Assembly: GCA_945487905.1 (NCBI GenBank) | Contig: CALYTW010000005.1 | Location: 1 to 40,966, forward strand | Origin: an uncultured cyanobacterium | Lineage (GTDB): Bacteria; Cyanobacteriota; Vampirovibrionia; Gastranaerophilales; Gastranaerophilaceae | Length of the DNA: 40,966 nucleotides | Direction of reading: 5' to 3' | Shown here: positions 37,429 to 40,966 of the stretch, piece by piece | Layout: every line of letters starts with the position of its first letter | Position numbering within the stretch: position 1 is the first letter of the stretch | Translations under genes and position numbers: made by a program | The notes under the pieces: model-generated | Seen by the model: the letters and a program-made list of their open reading frames with translations, nothing else | The model's database searches: none | What the model was told of the DNA's origin: nothing

Positions 37429-38034
37429 ATGCAAATTAATCCAATTAGCTATAGCTGTAGTAACTCAAATAAAATTAAGTCAAAAAATGTATCAGAGGTT
37501 AATTTTCTTGGTGCAAAACAAAAACTCATTTCTGTGAATACTGACTCTTTTAGAACTAAAGAAGCAAAAATAATATATGATAAAATACAAGGATATCTAA
37601 AGTTGCTTAAAGAAGGAAGCATTAAAAACGTTAAAATATTGCATGAAAATATAAATGGCAAAGAATGTTATGTTTTAAGAGAATCTGATATTTTATTATC
37701 AATAAATAGAAGTTCAGATAATTTTAAATTAAGGCTTTCTAAAAAATATAATGACCATTCCGAAAGCGCTTTATTAGAAGCTAATTTTGATAAAAACGGG
37801 CAAATGTTTTCGGGCTATGATTTTGAAAGACAACTGCATTTTGAACGTACTAATTCTAATCTAAGAAGAATGTCATCTATGGGAAATACATATTTGCCAG
37901 TTGGGCAAAATGATAAAGAGTGGCAATCTAATGGTCGTACTATAAACACTATTCCTCTAATTGATTGTGTTAGTGACGGCGTGTATGAAATATTTATTGA
38001 ATTAGCAAGGTTGCATACATCAATTTTAAAATAA
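37429..38034 (+). CDS. hypothetical protein with N-terminal MQINPIS…VNFLGAKQ motif
   Basis: ORF of 201 aa from ATG 37429 preceded by GGAAGGG; coding-like composition. Confidence 0.65.
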   Translation: MQINPISYSCSNSNKIKSKNVSEVNFLGAKQKLISVNTDSFRTKEAKIIYDKIQGYLKLLKEGSIKNVKILHENINGKECYVLRESDILLSINRSSDNFKLRLSKKYNDHSESALLEANFDKNGQMFSGYDFERQLHFERTNSNLRRMSSMGNTYLPVGQNDKEWQSNGRTINTIPLIDCVSDGVYEIFIELARLHTSILK

Positions 38035-38083
38035 TTGAAAATGAAGTAGCCGGTAGCCGGTAGGATATAATTTCTTACCAAAA

Positions 38084-38116
38084 GAGGATGCGGAAAAAGT
38101 CGAGGGGCAAATGTAA
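38084..38116 (+). pseudogene. orphan coding tail EDAEKVEGQM*
   Basis: 20-nt exact match (gaggatgcggaaaaagtcga) with 24021-24040. Confidence 0.35.
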
Positions 38117-38233
38117 AACAGATTGTACTTAATACTACAAGTTTGGAAGTAAATAGGAAAACAATTTTTCGAACTTGCTTGGTTGTCGGCGTTAAACGTG
38201 TCTGCGTGTTTTGCTTCGCAAAAGCACTCCGCA

Positions 38234-38501
38234 CTGTCTTGAATTATTGGCAGTTCGAAAACCTCCATTCGTTAAGTTTTGCTATTGCAAAACAGCTACT
38301 CATTTCGATTTTCTCACTTGGACGGCGTTCCGTTCGCTATTGCTCACTCCAGCCTTGCCAAAATCCGCTGTCTTGGATTATTGGCAGTTCGAAAACCTCC
38401 ATTCGTTAAGTTTTGCTATTGCAAAACAGCTACTCATTTCGATTTTCTCACTTGGACGGCGTTCCGTTCGCTATTGCTCACTCCAGCCTTGCCAAAATCC
38501 G
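38234..38501. repeat. two tandem copies of a 134-bp unit
   Basis: 38234-38367 and 38368-38501; nearly identical (one a/g difference noticed); each contains hairpin GTTTTGC-TATT-GCAAAAC. Confidence 0.92.
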
Positions 38502-38678
38502 CTCTGCCGCCAATCCGCTTTCTTATCCTTAGAATTATCCGTTTTTCTAAAACAATACTGTAATTTTGGTTCAAACTCTGACATGATTTAGATTTAAGCA
38601 AGAATAGAAAAAGGATAAAAATTTCCGAGTAATGGGAAGATGAAATTATTGTCGGATTAACACAACCTACCAGCTAAA

Positions 38679-38777
38679 ATGCAAACAGTTTCCGCAAAAA
38701 TCAATGAAATAATTTCTGCAATAAATCTTTATCAAGCATTGGGCGGAGTCGATTTTACAGAAATTGAGAATATATGA
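38679..38777 (+). pseudogene. possible C-terminal remnant of a TolC/NodT-type outer membrane efflux protein (…SAINLYQALGGVDFTEIENI*)
   Basis: LYQALGG near a C-terminus resembles the typical end of the family; only 32 codons remain. Confidence 0.3.
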
Positions 38778-38880
38778 TAAAATAAAGTAAGTGAGTTGGC
38801 TTTAAATAAAAAACCTAATATGAAAATCATATCAGGGCTTGTTTAGAAGTGGAAGTATGAAAAAGAATTATGAAAAGATT

Positions 38881-40656
38881 TTATTTATTTTCAATCTTAT
38901 ATTTTTTCTGAACTCTGTATCTTGATTCATAATCTTGATACTTAATTTTAAAATCTAAATCTTCCTCCTTATTTCTATGGCTATATTCGTGTTTATCAAA
39001 TGTCGTGTTATAAAGCTGAATTACGCTTGTTGAAATATTTGAGCAATGCGCAGATATTCTTCTTAAATCGGTCAGCAAATCAGAATACAAAAATCCTGTA
39101 TCAATAGAACACAAGCCCTCTTTCAATCTTTGAATGTGGTTGTTTTTTGCTCTGCGAACCCCTTTTTTAATTACGGTATCCAATGGATCAACTTTTGTTG
39201 CTAATTCAAGATTATCAGTTTTATATACATCAAAAGACATATAATATATTTCTTTAACGGCATTGACGATTGTTTTTAAGTCTTCGACAGCTTCTTGCGA
39301 TAATTTATTTTCCGAATCATTGAATTTTTTAGCAATCTTTAAAATATTACTTGCGTGGTCGCCAATTCTCTCAAACTCACCTATTGCAAGAAGTAATTGC
39401 GATATTTTGTTACCGTCTTCTTCTGTTAAATCTTTGCTTGAAAGTTTTACTAAAAAGGAACCTAATTTATCTTCATAAGAATCTATTTTGATTTCATTTT
39501 CTTCAATTTCTTCAGCCATTCTTGGTCTAAGAGTTTTTAGCATTTTTGCAGAATTAATAAAATTAAACTGTGATAATTCGCCCATTTCTAATGTTTTTTT
39601 ATAGCATTCAGATATTGCAAAAGTTGGTGATAACAATAATCTTTCGTCAAGAAAGACGGTTTTATCTGCTTCTACTTTATTTTCTGGGATATATTTGACT
39701 GCAAGTTTTTCAATTAATTTTGAAAACGGTAAAAGTATAAATGCCGCAGAAACATTAAATATTGTGTGAAAAATTGCTATTCCAAACGGATTTATATTTG
39801 TATTTAAAAATTTCAAGTTCAAAAATAATTGAAGAAATAATATTAAAGGCAAAAATATGCAAATACCAATAACATTAAAAATAATATGAACACCTGCCAC
39901 TCTTTTTGCATTGGTATTTACCCCAATACTTGCCAATAATGCCGAAATACATGTTCCTAAATTTTGCCCTAAAATAATAGGCATAGCAGATGCCCAAGTT
40001 ACACCACCACCCAATGACAATGCTTGCAAAATCCCAACAGAAGCTGATGAACTTTGAATAATCATTGTAATAATCAATCCTGCAAGTAAACCCAAAATCG
40101 GATTTGAAAAAGCCGTCATAATATTTTTAAATTGCGGAATATCTGATAATGGTGACATAGCACCTGACATCAATTCCATACCGAACATTAAAATAGCAAA
40201 GCCAATTAAAATAGTGCCGGCATTTTTGCGTTTATTGCTTTTGGCAATCATAATTAAACAAACACCTATAAAAGCAAGAATAGGTGAGAATGTTTCAGGT
40301 TTTATTAACTTAAATAATTCACCGGCACTTTCTTGAATTGCTGTTAAACTCAAAAGCCAAGCAGTAATTGTTGTACCGACATTAGCACCCATAATTATAG
40401 TTACGGTTTGAGATAAATTCATAATTCCTGAGTTTACAAGACCTACTAACATGACAGTAAGTGCGGATGAAGATTGAATTATGGCAGTAATACCCGTACC
40501 CATAATAAACCCCTTTAACGGATTTGAAGTCATTTTCTTTAAAAGTTTTTCTAGTTTGCCGCCCGCAATTTTTTCTAAACCTTGTGACATAATCGTCATT
40601 CCATATAGAAAAAATGCCAAACCGCCTATTAGAGTAAATATTGAATATATATCCAT
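38881..40656 (-). CDS. Na/Pi cotransporter family protein with C-terminal PhoU-like domain
   Basis: GLAFFLYGMTIMSQGLEKIAGGKLEKLLKKMTSNPLKGFIMGTGITAIIQSSSALTVMLVGLVNSG; second QSSSAS repeat; PhoU-like helices. Start at 40656 preferred (GGAAGG upstream). Confidence 0.93.
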   Translation of the reverse strand: MDIYSIFTLIGGLAFFLYGMTIMSQGLEKIAGGKLEKLLKKMTSNPLKGFIMGTGITAIIQSSSALTVMLVGLVNSGIMNLSQTVTIIMGANVGTTITAWLLSLTAIQESAGELFKLIKPETFSPILAFIGVCLIMIAKSNKRKNAGTILIGFAILMFGMELMSGAMSPLSDIPQFKNIMTAFSNPILGLLAGLIITMIIQSSSASVGILQALSLGGGVTWASAMPIILGQNLGTCISALLASIGVNTNAKRVAGVHIIFNVIGICIFLPLILFLQLFLNLKFLNTNINPFGIAIFHTIFNVSAAFILLPFSKLIEKLAVKYIPENKVEADKTVFLDERLLLSPTFAISECYKKTLEMGELSQFNFINSAKMLKTLRPRMAEEIEENEIKIDSYEDKLGSFLVKLSSKDLTEEDGNKISQLLLAIGEFERIGDHASNILKIAKKFNDSENKLSQEAVEDLKTIVNAVKEIYYMSFDVYKTDNLELATKVDPLDTVIKKGVRRAKNNHIQRLKEGLCSIDTGFLYSDLLTDLRRISAHCSNISTSVIQLYNTTFDKHEYSHRNKEEDLDFKIKYQDYESRYRVQKKYKIENK

Positions 40657-40689
40657 TTTTGTTGCCTTCCATTTTATTATAAATATTAA

Positions 40690-40713
40690 AAGGTGCATCA
40701 AACGGTGCACCCT
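40690..40713 (-). terminator. hairpin GGTGCA-N8-TGCACC between small ORF and Na/Pi cotransporter gene
   Basis: Imperfectly extended stem; minus-strand downstream TTTTAATATTT. Confidence 0.4.
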
Positions 40714-40719
40714 TTATAT

Positions 40720-40857
40720 CTAATTCCCTAAGTATTTTGATAATAAGAACATTGCAACAGTTGTTACTATCATAAAAATTAGCGTACTTATTACCCCCGT
40801 TCCTGAACTTTCAGAAAACCGTTGGGGTTCTTTATTTTTATTATTATTTTCTTCCAT
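40720..40857 (-). CDS. 45-aa single-TM small protein MEENNNKNKEPQRFSESSGTGVISTLIFMIVTTVAMFLLSKYLGN
   Basis: Complete small ORF below the ORF-track length cutoff, AAGGGA Shine-Dalgarno upstream, hydrophobic helix. Confidence 0.55.
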   Translation of the reverse strand: MEENNNKNKEPQRFSESSGTGVISTLIFMIVTTVAMFLLSKYLGN

Positions 40858-40966
40858 TTTATATTCCCTTTTTTGTTGCAAAAAGATTAAATATATATAT
40901 GCTGTGCTTATTGCAAGTTAAATCCCTGCAACTATTAGACCGTATTTCATAAATTTCATAAATTTA

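Noticed and set aside
38234-38501. Possible CRISPR-like array
   Set aside because: Only two head-to-tail 134-bp units with no short repeat/unique spacer structure and no cas genes
38211-38591. Overlapping ORFs with repeated LLAVRKPPFVKFCYCKTATHFDFLTWTAFRSLL
   Set aside because: Translation of the 134-bp tandem repeat; open in more than one frame and not protein-like

Overview
The window is a low-GC, Gram-negative chromosome segment. My inference is a non-photosynthetic relative of Cyanobacteria of the Gastranaerophilales/Vampirovibrionia type. The basis is MinCDE, an LPS cluster (lpxD-lpxC-fabZ), a Tic20/Ycf60-like membrane protein, and several short-N-terminal-motif hypothetical proteins; this was not tested by search. 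Most of it is housekeeping: an AsmA-family protein, ychF, M16 peptidase, lepA, pyrH-frr-cdsA-rnc, an acetolactate synthase large subunit, minCDE, proB, a class A beta-lactamase-like serine hydrolase, an endonuclease IV-like TIM barrel, a formyltransferase, an RHH regulator, an HExxH secreted protein, a periplasmic binding protein, thyX, TPR, rsfS, rpiB, fabZ, lpxC, lpxD, an rfaE2-type cytidylyltransferase, asd, dapB and a Na/Pi cotransporter. The left 4.5 kb is an accessory remnant: a frameshifted serine-recombinase C-terminus, palindromic repeats, and a phage-type S24 repressor facing a small phage-like gene through apparently face-to-face promoters. The most interesting leads are: (1) a recurring N-terminal motif (M-x-I/V-x-P-I-N/S followed by F-K/L-G/A) on otherwise unrelated hypothetical proteins, one of which carries an HNH nuclease-like motif; (2) MinE and MinC with long acidic extensions, MinE's tail containing a duplicated EEYIESID segment; (3) the repressor switch; (4) several intergenic regions that retain only the 3' ends of lost genes. 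No rRNA, tRNA or CRISPR array was recognised. Nothing was run; all family calls are by reading motifs.
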